Part shown: in pieces, positions 9,110 to 17,934 of the stretch
How the letters are laid out: the number at the start of each line of letters is the position of its first letter
Numbering within the stretch: the first letter of the stretch is position 1
Source of the DNA: Thermomonospora echinospora
GTDB lineage: Bacteria > Actinomycetota > Actinomycetes > Streptosporangiales > Streptosporangiaceae
Assembly (NCBI RefSeq): GCF_900108175.1
Contig: NZ_FNVO01000002.1
Location: forward strand, 676,377-740,376
Reading direction: 5' to 3'
Length of the DNA: 64,000 nucleotides
The notes under the pieces: generated by a model
The model's database searches: none
Told to the model about the DNA's origin: nothing
The model's input: only the letters and a program-made list of their open reading frames with translations
Translations under genes and position numbers: made by a program

Positions 9110-9469
9110 ATGGCACGCGTGAACGTCGACGGCGGCACCCTCGTCGTGGAGATGGAGGGGCTCGACAAACTCTGGGCGCTCAAGAGCCGGCTGGAGATCC
9201 CGCTGGAGAACGTGCGGGGCGCCACCATCGACCCCGGCATCGTCAGGGAGCCCAAGGGGATCAGGGCTCCGGGCACCCACCTGCCCGGCGTGCTGGTGGC
9301 GGGAACGTTCCACATCAACGGGCAGCGGGTGTTCTGGGACGTCCGGGACCCGAACAAGGCCGTGGTGATCGAACTGGCCGACGAGCGCTACGCCCGGCTG
9401 ATCCTCCAGGTGGACGACCCCCGCGCCACCGTCAACCTGATCGAGCACGCCAAGCAGCCGCCGGCCTGA
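9110..9469 (+). CDS. PH-like domain conserved hypothetical
   Basis: A small 119-residue soluble protein with alternating beta strands and a C-terminal helix, in the style of short bacterial PH-like proteins. Recognisable segments are LEIPLENVRGATIDPGI and NGQRVFWDVRDPNKAVVIEL. AAGGAG precedes the ATG. It lies 15 nt after the TetR gene and is almost certainly co-transcribed, so it is probably part of that regulator's response. The fold assignment is by pattern only and the function is unknown. Confidence 0.75.
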   Translation: MARVNVDGGTLVVEMEGLDKLWALKSRLEIPLENVRGATIDPGIVREPKGIRAPGTHLPGVLVAGTFHINGQRVFWDVRDPNKAVVIELADERYARLILQVDDPRATVNLIEHAKQPPA

Positions 9470-9484
9470 CCGAGCACTTCAACC

Positions 9485-9502
9485 GAGACCCCGGACGGTC
9501 TC
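9485..9502. terminator. Hairpin between convergent genes
   Basis: GAGACC (9485-9490) and GGTCTC (9497-9502) form a short stem around CCGGAC, between the PH-like gene and the aldo/keto reductase, overlapping the latter's stop codon. There is no T-run, which is usual for actinobacterial terminators. A weak candidate for a bidirectional terminator. Confidence 0.4.
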
Positions 9503-10559
9503 ATGCGGCCGGGGACGACATGCGGGTCTCCAGAGGCGGGTTGAGGCGGGCGAAGCCCTCCTGGCGGCGGTAGGGGAAGTAGGGATAGGGCGCGGTCACC
9601 GTGCTGGCCGCGTCGAGCTTGGCCAGGTGCTCGGGGGCGAGCGTCCAGCCGACGGCACCGAGGTTCTGGCGAAGCTGCTCCTCGGTGCGGGCACCGATGA
9701 TGACCGAGCAGACCGTCGGCCGTTGCAGCAGCCAGTTGATGGCGATCTGCGGAACGGTCCGGCCGGTCTCCTCCGCGATCTCGTCGAGGGCGTCGACCAC
9801 CCGGAAGAGCAGTTCGTCGTCCACCGGGGGTCCGTAGTCGGCGGTCCGGTGCAGCCGGCTTTGGACGGGCAGCGGACGGCCGCGGCGAACCTTGCCGGTG
9901 AGCCGGCCCCAGCCGAGCGGGCTCCAGACCAGCGCGCCGACGCCTTGGTCGGCCCCGAGGGGCATCAGTTCCCACTCGTAGTCGCGGCCGGCCAGTGAGT
10001 AGTAGACCTGGTGCGCGACGTATCGGGGGCGGCCGTACCGGTCCGCGATCGCCAGCGACTTCATCAGTTGCCAGCCCGAGAAGTTGGAGACGCCGACGTA
10101 GCGGACCTTGCCCGCCCGGACCAGGTCGTCCAGCGCGGACAGCACCTCCTCGATCGGCGTTCCGGCGTCGAAGGCGTGCAGTTGCAGCAGGTCGATGCGG
10201 TCGGTGCCGAGCCGGCGCAGCGCGTCCTCGCACGCCCTGACCAGCCGCGCACGGGAGGTGCCCGCCGCACCGGGGCCGTCCCCCGTCGGCAGGCCGGTCT
10301 TGGTGGACACGATCACCTGGTCACGGCGGCCGCTGATCGCCTGACCGAGCACCTCCTCCGACGCGCCGTCGGAGTAGACGTCGGCGGTGTCGAACATGGT
10401 GACGCCCGCTTCCAGGCAGATGTCCACGAGCCGGCGCGCCTCCCGCGCGTCCGTGTCACCCCAGGCGCCGAACAGGGGTCCCCGCCCGCCGAAGGTCCCG
10501 GCACCGAAGCTCAGCGCGGGGACCTCGAGTCCGGATGCGCCCAGTCGTCTGTACTCCAT
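9501..10559 (-). CDS. Aldo/keto reductase
   Basis: A 352-residue NADPH-dependent oxidoreductase of the aldo/keto reductase superfamily, soluble TIM barrel. The catalytic tetrad is visible: Asp57 and Tyr62 in MFDTADVYSDG, Lys87 in STKTG, and His128 in LLQLHAFD. The cofactor-binding region VIIGARTEEQLRQNL is near the C-terminus. Full length for the family; the substrate is unknown. GAGG lies 5 nt before the ATG. It is transcribed divergently from a TetR gene across an 85-bp region rich in inverted repeats, so that regulator probably controls it. Confidence 0.9.
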   Translation of the reverse strand: MEYRRLGASGLEVPALSFGAGTFGGRGPLFGAWGDTDAREARRLVDICLEAGVTMFDTADVYSDGASEEVLGQAISGRRDQVIVSTKTGLPTGDGPGAAGTSRARLVRACEDALRRLGTDRIDLLQLHAFDAGTPIEEVLSALDDLVRAGKVRYVGVSNFSGWQLMKSLAIADRYGRPRYVAHQVYYSLAGRDYEWELMPLGADQGVGALVWSPLGWGRLTGKVRRGRPLPVQSRLHRTADYGPPVDDELLFRVVDALDEIAEETGRTVPQIAINWLLQRPTVCSVIIGARTEEQLRQNLGAVGWTLAPEHLAKLDAASTVTAPYPYFPYRRQEGFARLNPPLETRMSSPAA

Positions 10560-10589
10560 GCCATCCTCACTAACGGTTCCTCAGTTCCT

Positions 10590-10645
10590 TTAAGGTGGGA
10601 TCACCGTAACATGAGAGCACCCCTAACGGAACAGGAGTCCCGTTA
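10590..10645. promoter_or_regulatory. Two operator-like inverted repeats in divergent promoter region
   Basis: The first is an imperfect palindrome at 10590-10609, TTA-A-GGTG-GGAT-CACC-G-TAA. The second is TAACGG-N10-CCGTTA at 10624-10645, which encloses the ribosome binding site (AGGAG, 10633-10637) and touches the ATG of the TetR gene. A TAACGG half-site also occurs at 10571-10576. These lie between the aldo/keto reductase and the TetR gene and are the natural binding sites for that regulator. Confidence 0.5.
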
Positions 10646-11256
10646 TGAGTCCTGAGGCCCCCGAACCCGGAACCGTCCGGCCCGGTGGGCGCACCGCACG
10701 AGTCCGGACGGCCGTCCTGCGGGCGGCCGGGGACACCCTGGCCGAACGGGGGTTCGCCCACCTGGATCTCGCCGACGTCGCCCACCGCGCCGGCGTCGGT
10801 AAGACCACCGTGTACCGCCGCTGGGGAACGGTGACCGGCCTGGTCGCCGACCTCCTGGTGGACATGGCCGAGCAGTCGCTGCCGCGCACCGAGACGGGCT
10901 CCCTGCTCGGCGACCTGAAGGCCAACGCCCGGCTCGTCCAGCGCACGCTGAGCGACCCCCGCCAGGGAGCGCTGTTCAAGGCGATCATCGCGGCCGCCAC
11001 CTGCGACCCGAGGACGGCCGAAGCCCTGCACCGCTTCTACGACACCCGCATCAGGGAATGGGCGCCCTGCGTGCAGCAGGCCGTCGACCGGGGCGAACTC
11101 CCCCGGGGTACCGACGCCCACGAGGTCGTCCGCGCGGTTTCCGCCCCGCTCTACTACAGCCTGCTGGCCGGTGGCGGCCCCCTCGACGAAGCCGCTGCGG
11201 ACCGGGCCGCCCAGGCCGCCGCAGCCGCCGCACGCGCGGGCGTCTACGTCAGATGA
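10645..11256 (+). CDS. TetR/AcrR family transcriptional regulator
   Basis: A 203-residue regulator. The N-terminal helix-turn-helix (about residues 15-65) shows LAERGFAHLDLADVAHRAGV and GKTTVYRRWGT. A C-terminal TetR ligand domain of the type ending DEAAADRAAQAAAAAARAG follows. AGGAG lies 7 nt before the ATG. It is divergent from the aldo/keto reductase and is the probable repressor of that gene and of itself. It converges with the hypothetical gene at 11273 with only 16 nt between the stops. Confidence 0.88.
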   Translation: MSPEAPEPGTVRPGGRTARVRTAVLRAAGDTLAERGFAHLDLADVAHRAGVGKTTVYRRWGTVTGLVADLLVDMAEQSLPRTETGSLLGDLKANARLVQRTLSDPRQGALFKAIIAAATCDPRTAEALHRFYDTRIREWAPCVQQAVDRGELPRGTDAHEVVRAVSAPLYYSLLAGGGPLDEAAADRAAQAAAAAARAGVYVR

Positions 11257-11272
11257 ACGGCCCCGGACCGGG

Positions 11273-11869
11273 TCAGGAGGGCAGGGACGGTGGGGACTGC
11301 AGGTCGGTCAGTTCGAGGTTCGGGGCCTGCAAGACCACGTCGCCCGCCAGGTGGACGGTGTGGACCTCGCCGGTGGCCAGGTCGGTGACCTCGTAGCGTT
11401 CGACCGGCAGCGGGGCGGTCTCGGTCTCGTACGTCTCGATCTCCGCCAGCCGCCAGTGCTGATCGACGGTGAGGGTGGCCAGGGACGGCCCCTGGACCCG
11501 GACCAGGCGCACCGGGGCGTCCTCCCCCGGCTCCAGGCGCAGCCAGCGGGCGACCGCCACCAGGAAGCCCGCCGAGTCCCCCAGGAAACCGGCGGCGCGC
11601 ACCCCATGCTCGGCGGGGGCCGCCGGAGCGGGACCGGCCGGATGACGCACCCACAGCAGGTCGTGCCCTGCCAGGCCGCCCCGGATCAGCCAGGACACGG
11701 TGGTCAGCTCGACCCGGATCTGCCGCCAGCGGCCGTCCACCGTCAGGTCCACCCGGCCGCCGTCGGAGCGTTCGCCCACGTAGCGCCAGCCGCCCGGACC
11801 GGGGGCGCACTGGAAACGCTCCTCGACGGGCTCGTCCTCGGCGAGGTGGAGGTAGGTTCCGCGGGGCAT
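11273..11869 (-). CDS. Conserved-looking hypothetical protein
   Basis: A 198-residue protein with no signal peptide or membrane segment. It is rich in beta-type sequence such as GGRVDLTVDGRWRQIRVEL, YEVTDLATGEVHTVHLAGD and VVLQAPNLELTDL. I do not recognise the family. The ATG at 11869 is chosen because it starts 8 nt after the stop of the upstream S-adenosylhomocysteinase-like gene, which fits an operon; the open frame extends further but only as overlap. Its position suggests a role linked to methyl-cycle metabolism, but that is a guess. Confidence 0.65.
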   Translation of the reverse strand: MPRGTYLHLAEDEPVEERFQCAPGPGGWRYVGERSDGGRVDLTVDGRWRQIRVELTTVSWLIRGGLAGHDLLWVRHPAGPAPAAPAEHGVRAAGFLGDSAGFLVAVARWLRLEPGEDAPVRLVRVQGPSLATLTVDQHWRLAEIETYETETAPLPVERYEVTDLATGEVHTVHLAGDVVLQAPNLELTDLQSPPSLPS

Positions 11870-11877
11870 CGGCGGGC

Positions 11878-13095
11878 CTACGAGCCGTGCTGCCAGGAGC
11901 TCAGGTAGTCCCGCTGGTCGGGGGTGAGGGTGTCGATCCGCACCGACATGGAGTCCAGTTTGAGGCGGGCCACCTCCATGTCGATGTCGGCGGGCACCTC
12001 GTAGACGGCCGGGCTCAGCCGCTCGTGCTCCCCGGCCAGCCACGCGCAGGTGAGGGCCTGGTCGGCGAACGACATGTCCATCACGGCGGCCGGATGCCCC
12101 TCGGCGGCGGCCAGGTTGACCAGCCGCCCCTCGGCCAGCAGCACCAGCCGGCGGCCGTCGGCCAGCACGTACTCGTCGGCCTGCGGGCGTACGCCCCGGT
12201 GGACCTCGACGGCGAGCTCGGCCAGCGCGCGGACATCGACCTCCACGTCGAAGTGACCGGAGTTGGCCAAGATCGCGCCGTCCTTCATGACGGCGAAGTG
12301 CTCGGCGGCGATCACGTCGCGGTTGCCGGTGGCGGTGATGAAGACGTCGCCGGCCGCGGCGGCCTCGGCCATCGGCGCGACCGCGAAGCCCTGCAGCACC
12401 GCGTCCAGCGCCTTGACCGCGTCGATCTCGGTGACCACCACCCGGGCGCCCAGGCCCCGGGCGCGCTCGGCCAGCCCGCGGCCGCAGTAGCCGAACCCGG
12501 CGACCACGATGGTCTTGCCGGCGAGCAGGGTGTTGGTGGCCCGGACGATGCCGTCCAGCGTGGACTGGCCGGTGCCGTACCGGTTGTCGAACATGTGCTT
12601 GGTGGCGGTGTCGTTGACCGCCACCATGGGGAAGCGCAGCACCCCCTCGCGGGCCATCTGGTGCAGCCGGATGACCCCGGTGGTGGTCTCCTCACAGCCG
12701 CCCCGCACGCCGTCGGCCAGTTCGGTGCGTTCGGTGTGCAGGATGTTGACCAGGTCGCAGCCGTCGTCCAGAACGAGGTCGGGCCGGGTGTCGAGGGCCT
12801 GGTGGATGTGCCGGTAGTAGCCCTCGCGGTCGATCCCCGCGCGGGCGAAGACCTGCGCCCCGTACTCGGCGACCAGCGCGGCGGCGGTGTCGTCCTGGGT
12901 GGATAGCGGGTTGGAGGCGGCCAGCGCCACACTCGCCCCGCCCGCCTGCAGTGTGCGGATCAGGTTGGCGGTCTCGGTGGTGACGTGCATGCAGGCCGCG
13001 ATCCGCAGCCCCGCCAGCGGGCGCTCGGCGGTGAACCGCTCCCGGATCTGCCGCAGCACCGGCATGGACCGGTCGGCCCACTCGATCCGCTTCAC
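11878..13095 (-). CDS. S-adenosylhomocysteinase, short (archaeal/Thermotoga-type) paralog
   Basis: At least 405 residues. It hydrolyses S-adenosylhomocysteine, or possibly S-inosylhomocysteine, to homocysteine. Visible features are the HVTTETANL region, [11 protein letters not shown], the catalytic [12 protein letters not shown] (Lys and Asp) and an NAD-binding [12 protein letters not shown]. It ends [10 protein letters not shown] and lacks both the ~40-residue insert and the C-terminal K-P-D-H-Y-R-Y of the canonical enzyme. The GTG at 13095 is the first ordinary start codon. Family-like residues ([18 protein letters not shown]) continue upstream, and GGAG sits 8 nt before an in-frame ATA at 13140, so the true start is probably upstream. 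It lies directly downstream of canonical ahcY. Confidence 0.88.
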   Translation of the reverse strand: MKRIEWADRSMPVLRQIRERFTAERPLAGLRIAACMHVTTETANLIRTLQAGGASVALAASNPLSTQDDTAAALVAEYGAQVFARAGIDREGYYRHIHQALDTRPDLVLDDGCDLVNILHTERTELADGVRGGCEETTTGVIRLHQMAREGVLRFPMVAVNDTATKHMFDNRYGTGQSTLDGIVRATNTLLAGKTIVVAGFGYCGRGLAERARGLGARVVVTEIDAVKALDAVLQGFAVAPMAEAAAAGDVFITATGNRDVIAAEHFAVMKDGAILANSGHFDVEVDVRALAELAVEVHRGVRPQADEYVLADGRRLVLLAEGRLVNLAAAEGHPAAVMDMSFADQALTCAWLAGEHERLSPAVYEVPADIDMEVARLKLDSMSVRIDTLTPDQRDYLSSWQHGS

Positions 13096-13173
13096 CCCGC
13101 CGTACGCCAGCGTCGGGTCCGCGATGTCGTGCTCGTTTATGGCGCTCGCTCCGCTCGCGGGTGGTCTTCAGGG

Positions 13174-13211
13174 CCGTGGCCGTGGGGGTCCTGAGATCCC
13201 CACGGCCACGG
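13174..13211 (-). terminator. Strong hairpin after ahcY
   Basis: CCGTGGCCGTGGGG (13174-13187) pairs perfectly with CCCCACGGCCACGG (13198-13211). With two further inner pairs this gives a stem of about 16 bp. It starts 30 nt after the ahcY stop and has no U-tail. Probably a terminator, or an attenuator limiting read-through into the second SAH hydrolase gene. Confidence 0.75.
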
Positions 13212-13240
13212 AGGTCTACCGTTCCTGTCCTTGCGGAGGC

Positions 13241-14671
<1,431 letters not shown>

Positions 14672-14752
14672 GGTTCGAAAGCTCCTCAGCGTCGCGTACG
14701 GCTGCGAGTCTAGGCCCGCCGGCGACCGCAAGGCACGGCCGGACGCGACTTC

Positions 14753-14770
14753 CTGACACTCATTTGTCAG
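14753..14770. promoter_or_regulatory. Perfect inverted repeat, probable MerR operator
   Basis: CTGACA-N6-TGTCAG is an 18-bp perfect inverted repeat ending 10 nt before the MerR start codon, in the 109-bp gap divergent from ahcY. CAGAAT (14768-14773), overlapping its right arm, is 7 nt before the MerR ATG and could be the -10 of a leaderless message. Binding here would affect the MerR promoter and perhaps ahcY. Confidence 0.55.
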
Positions 14771-14780
14771 AATTGGCGTT

Positions 14781-15143
14781 ATGCGTATCACGGAGGCCGC
14801 CCGGCGGCTCGGCACCTCGCCCAGAATGCTCCGCTACCGCGAGGCGCTGGGCCTGCTTCCCCCCACCCGCGAGCGCAGCGGCCACCGCCGGTTCGGCGAG
14901 GCGGAGCTGCGGGCCGTCGCGTACGCGCTCGCCCTGGAGAAGCGGTACGACATCAGCCCGGCCGAGCTGGCCTTCGGCCTGCGGGTGCTGGCCGAGCCGG
15001 AGGTCCAGGCCAGGGTGCGCGAACTCGGCGAGCGCATCGGCCGGCTGTCGGCCCCGCCCGCCCGCGCCCTGGACTTCGAGAAGGAGAAGGCGCTGCGCCT
15101 GCTGCGCCGCCAGCCGCCGCCGTCACCCGTGAACCGGCGCTAG
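14781..15143 (+). CDS. MerR family regulator
   Basis: A 120-residue regulator. The winged helix-turn-helix begins at residue 1: [20 protein letters not shown], then [21 protein letters not shown] coiled-coil helix with [11 protein letters not shown] and a short Arg/Pro tail follow. No Cys cluster for metal sensing is present, so it is not a classical metal-responsive MerR. It is divergent from ahcY with a perfect inverted repeat between them. The ligand is unknown. Confidence 0.85.
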   Translation: MRITEAARRLGTSPRMLRYREALGLLPPTRERSGHRRFGEAELRAVAYALALEKRYDISPAELAFGLRVLAEPEVQARVRELGERIGRLSAPPARALDFEKEKALRLLRRQPPPSPVNRR

Positions 15144-15145
15144 GC

Positions 15146-15195
15146 GGCGGGCCCGGGAAACCGGTCCCGCCAGGTGCCCGGCGTCATCGCCGGGC
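15146..15195. terminator. Tandem hairpins between convergent genes
   Basis: The first hairpin is GGCGGG (15146-15151)/CCCGCC (15166-15171) with an inner CCGG/CCGG stem and a GAAA loop. The second is GCCCGGCG (15176-15183)/CGCCGGGC (15188-15195), a perfect 8-bp stem with loop TCAT. They separate the MerR gene from the response regulator and probably terminate transcription from both sides. Confidence 0.65.
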
Positions 15196-15870
15196 TCAGT
15201 CCTCCCGGTCGCCTCCCGGAGTGACCAGGCCGGACTCGTAGGCGAGCATCACCGCCTGGGCGCGGTCGCGCAGGCTGAGCTTGGTGAAGACGCGGGCGAC
15301 ATGGGTCTTGACGGTGTGCTCGCTGAGAACCAGGTGTTCGGCGATCTCCCCGTTGGACAGGCCGCCGGCGATCAGGATCAGCACCTCCCGCTCGCGGGCG
15401 GTGAGGGTGGACAGCTCGGCGGGGGCCTGCGGACGGTTGCGGCGCTGCCGGGTGAACTCGCGGATCAGGCGGCCGGTGACCTGGGGAGCCAGCAGGGAGT
15501 CGCCGCGGGCCACCACCCGGACGGCCGAGACCAGCTCCTCGGCGGTGGCGTCCTTGAGCAGGAAGCCGCTGGCGCCCACCGACAACGCGTCGTAGACGTA
15601 CTCGTCCACGTCGAAGGTGGTCAGCACGAGCACCCGCAGGCCGTCGTGGCCGGGCCGGCCCAGGATCCGCCGGGTCGCCTCGATGCCGTCCATGCCGGGC
15701 ATCCGGATGTCCATCACCACCACGTCCGGGTGGGCGCGCTCGGCCAGCCGCACCGCCTCGCGGCCGTCCCCGGCCTCCCCCACCACGGTGATGTCGGGCT
15801 GGGCGTTCAGCAGCGCGGCGAACCCGGCGCGCACGATCGTCTGGTCGTCGACGATCAGCACCTTGATCAC
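15196..15870 (-). CDS. NarL/LuxR-type response regulator
   Basis: A 224-residue response regulator. The receiver domain has D8-D9 and phospho-acceptor Asp54 in VVMDIRMPGMDG, with the late Lys in FLLKDATAEEL. A GerE/LuxR helix-turn-helix lies at about 150-210 (LTAREREVLILIAGGLSNGEIA, LSEHTVKTHV). It is encoded 15 nt downstream of the histidine kinase gene and is its cognate partner. The output genes are unknown; two-component pairs of this class often govern envelope-stress or antibiotic responses. Confidence 0.93.
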   Translation of the reverse strand: MIKVLIVDDQTIVRAGFAALLNAQPDITVVGEAGDGREAVRLAERAHPDVVVMDIRMPGMDGIEATRRILGRPGHDGLRVLVLTTFDVDEYVYDALSVGASGFLLKDATAEELVSAVRVVARGDSLLAPQVTGRLIREFTRQRRNRPQAPAELSTLTAREREVLILIAGGLSNGEIAEHLVLSEHTVKTHVARVFTKLSLRDRAQAVMLAYESGLVTPGGDRED

Positions 15871-15885
15871 CGGGTCGCCCCTCGG

Positions 15886-17460
15886 TCAGCGGCGGTCGTG
15901 ACGGCCCGGGGACCGGGCGGACCGGGCGGACCGGGCGGGATGGGCGGGATGGGCGTCACTGCGCGGCGTCTCCTCCCTCGCGAACGGCAACTCGGCCTCC
16001 ACCATGAAGCCGCCCTCGCTCGCCGGCCCGGCGGAGAACCGTCCGCCCAGCATCGTCGCACGCTCCCGCATGCCGACGAGACCGTGTCCGCCGGCCTCGG
16101 ACGGGTCCAGCACCATCGTGGGGGCGTTGGCGCCGGTGTCGCGCACCCGGACCGCCAGCCGGTCGTTCAGATAGGCCAGCTCCACCTGGACCTCGGCGCC
16201 CGGCGCGTGCCGCCGCGCGTTCGTCAGCGCCTCCTGGACGATGCGGTACGCCGACAGCTCCACGGTCGTCGACAGCGCCCGGGGATCGCCCCGGACCTGC
16301 AGCTCGGCCTGGCCGCCCGCGCCGCGGTGCTGCTCGATCAGCTCCGGCAGCCGGTCCAGCCGGGGCTGCGGAGCCGACTCCGGCGGCCCGGTCCCGGCGT
16401 CCGCGCGCAGCACCCCCAGCAGCCGCCGCATCTCCACCAGCGCCTCGCGGGCGGTCCGGGCGATCTCCAGGTAGCCCTCGCGGGCCTGCGGGGACAGGTC
16501 GTCCATAGTGTAGGGGGCGGTCTCGGCCTGGACCGCGATCATGGAGACGGAGTGGGCGACCACGTCGTGCAGCTCCCGGGCGATCCGGGCGCGCTCGCGC
16601 ATCACCGCCTGCTCCCGCTGTACGGCGGTGAGCCGGGTGAGGGTCTCGCTGGTGCGTTCGGCGGCCTCGGCCTCGGTGCGCTCGGCGCTCTCCACCACCC
16701 GGCGGGCGTCGCCGAGCCCGATCGCGGCCAGCACCGCCACCAGCGCGGCCGGCCACGGTATGTCGTCCAGGGTCTCGGCGGCCAGGTAGACCACGCCGAC
16801 GGTGGCCGAGGCGCCCACGGCCAGCGCGCCCGCGCTCTGCCGGGGCAGGTGGCGGCCCAGCTCGTACAGCGTGTACAGGGCCGCAAAGGCGGTGGTGAAC
16901 AGCAACGGCTGCCCGGACAGCAGCCCGGCGGCGAACGCGCTGAGCACCACGGCGGCGACCGGGCGCAGGAACTCCCGCCGCCACACCAGCGGCAGCGTGG
17001 CCGCCACCGCGAACCCGCCCGCCACGCTGACCGGCGGGACGCCCTGCGGCGCCAGCTCCGCCAGTGCCGCAACGACCAGGGCCGCCCCGGTCAGCGGCGC
17101 GTAGTACCAGGACCCGGCGAACTCCCGCCAGAAGCCGACCCAGCGGGGCATGGGGGCAGTCTGCGCCATGGCGGCAGGTCCGCCAGGGACGATCCTGGTG
17201 CGGCCGTCACTGCCCGGCCCCGGATACGGCATGCCGGGGTGGCCGGGCGCCGGGGCCTGCCGCCCGGTGCCGCGCCGGAACATGCCGAACAGCCCGGCAC
17301 CGGCCCGCAGCACCAGCGGTCTGAGCAGCCGCCCGAGCCCGGTGATGATCCACAGCAGCAACTGGCCGAGCCCGGCGACCAGGCGGCCCGACAGCCGCCA
17401 GGCGTACTGGGCGATCTCCTGGCCGAACGGGGGGCGCGAGTCCGAATTGTCGCTGGTCAC
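15886..17460 (-). CDS. DesK/NarX-type sensor histidine kinase
   Basis: A 524-residue membrane histidine kinase. A first hydrophobic segment lies near residues 20-55, a Pro/Gly-rich linker follows, and several helices span about 120-250. The HisKA_3 dimerisation box is ERARIARELHDVVAHS with phospho-acceptor His298. The HATPase domain includes an N-box-like YRIVQEALTNARRHA and GHGLVGMRERATMLGG. There is no recognisable extracellular sensor domain, so the stimulus is probably perceived in the membrane. The GTG start at 17460 is chosen because upstream residues are Arg/Pro-rich. It is co-transcribed with the response regulator. Confidence 0.9.
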   Translation of the reverse strand: MTSDNSDSRPPFGQEIAQYAWRLSGRLVAGLGQLLLWIITGLGRLLRPLVLRAGAGLFGMFRRGTGRQAPAPGHPGMPYPGPGSDGRTRIVPGGPAAMAQTAPMPRWVGFWREFAGSWYYAPLTGAALVVAALAELAPQGVPPVSVAGGFAVAATLPLVWRREFLRPVAAVVLSAFAAGLLSGQPLLFTTAFAALYTLYELGRHLPRQSAGALAVGASATVGVVYLAAETLDDIPWPAALVAVLAAIGLGDARRVVESAERTEAEAAERTSETLTRLTAVQREQAVMRERARIARELHDVVAHSVSMIAVQAETAPYTMDDLSPQAREGYLEIARTAREALVEMRRLLGVLRADAGTGPPESAPQPRLDRLPELIEQHRGAGGQAELQVRGDPRALSTTVELSAYRIVQEALTNARRHAPGAEVQVELAYLNDRLAVRVRDTGANAPTMVLDPSEAGGHGLVGMRERATMLGGRFSAGPASEGGFMVEAELPFAREETPRSDAHPAHPARSARSARSPGRHDRR

Positions 17461-17602
17461 CCGTCCATCTTGACCGCTGGGCGGCCGAATTCGCCTCACC
17501 GCGCGGTGCTACCTGCGGGGGTCGGCTCCCCCTACAGGACGACCCCGGTTCCATCCTTGCGGCGGACGAGAAAACGCCGCCCCCGGACCTAGTCTTTCTA
17601 CT

Positions 17603-17809
17603 GTGACCAGGTGGCGCACTTCCGGACACAGGGGGTTCCGGAGCCGCCGCGGTCACACCACAGACCGCCCGGTCAGGGGTCCGGGCGCGCCTGGAAGGCA
17701 TCCTCGCCGGCCTGGCCGAGCGCGTGTCTCTGCGGAGAGACGGCCGGTCTCGCCTGGGCTGGGGTTGGACGACCGGTTTCGGCCGGCCGGCGAGGACCTG
17801 CCTGTCTGA
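17603..17809 (+). CDS. Possible 68-aa leaderless small ORF
   Basis: A GTG-initiated frame of 68 codons. TAGTCT (17590-17595) is exactly 7 nt before the GTG, the same spacing as at other starts in this window. The product is Arg/Pro/Gly-rich with no recognisable family, which is also what a chance frame looks like here. The evidence is positional only; it may equally be a non-coding RNA promoter. Confidence 0.22.
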   Translation: MTRWRTSGHRGFRSRRGHTTDRPVRGPGAPGRHPRRPGRARVSAERRPVSPGLGLDDRFRPAGEDLPV

Positions 17810-17829
17810 AGCCCCGGCTCGGAGTGCAC

Positions 17830-17886
17830 GAGGCCCTGCGGACGAAGCGGGTGGTCAAGCCACCGGTTCGCGATCCGCAGGGCCTC
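17830..17886 (-). terminator. Large nested hairpin, terminator of the manB-CDF operon
   Basis: Perfect 13-bp arms GAGGCCCTGCGGA (17830-17842) and TCCGCAGGGCCTC (17874-17886) enclose further pairing CGAA/TTCG and GGTGG/CCACC around loop TCAAG. It begins 49 nt after the CDF stop codon on the minus strand. There is no U-tail. The most likely role is a terminator; a structured small RNA is possible. Confidence 0.65.
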
Positions 17887-17934
17887 TTCGCGAGACGTCC
17901 CGTCCGGGGACGGGTCCGGCCCCCCGGAGCAGGG

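Larger units (their letters stand above)
17461..17934. other. 474-nt gap with strong RNA-structure potential
   Basis: The region lies between the kinase start and the end of the CDF operon. It holds three inverted repeats, at 17559-17579 (GCGGCG/CGCCGC), 17726-17741 (GTCTCT-GCGG-AGAGAC) and the large 17830-17886 hairpin, plus one possible small ORF. No conserved protein is recognisable in any frame. Confidence 0.5.

Noticed and set aside
13096..13140. A frameshift causing the missing start of the second SAH hydrolase
   Set aside because: The upstream family-like residues are in the same frame, so no frameshift is needed; only the start codon is abnormal.
14672..14780. SAH or SAM riboswitch upstream of ahcY
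   Set aside because: The gap is 109 nt and shared with a divergent gene; no SAH-riboswitch-like conserved stretch; the dyad fits a protein operator better.
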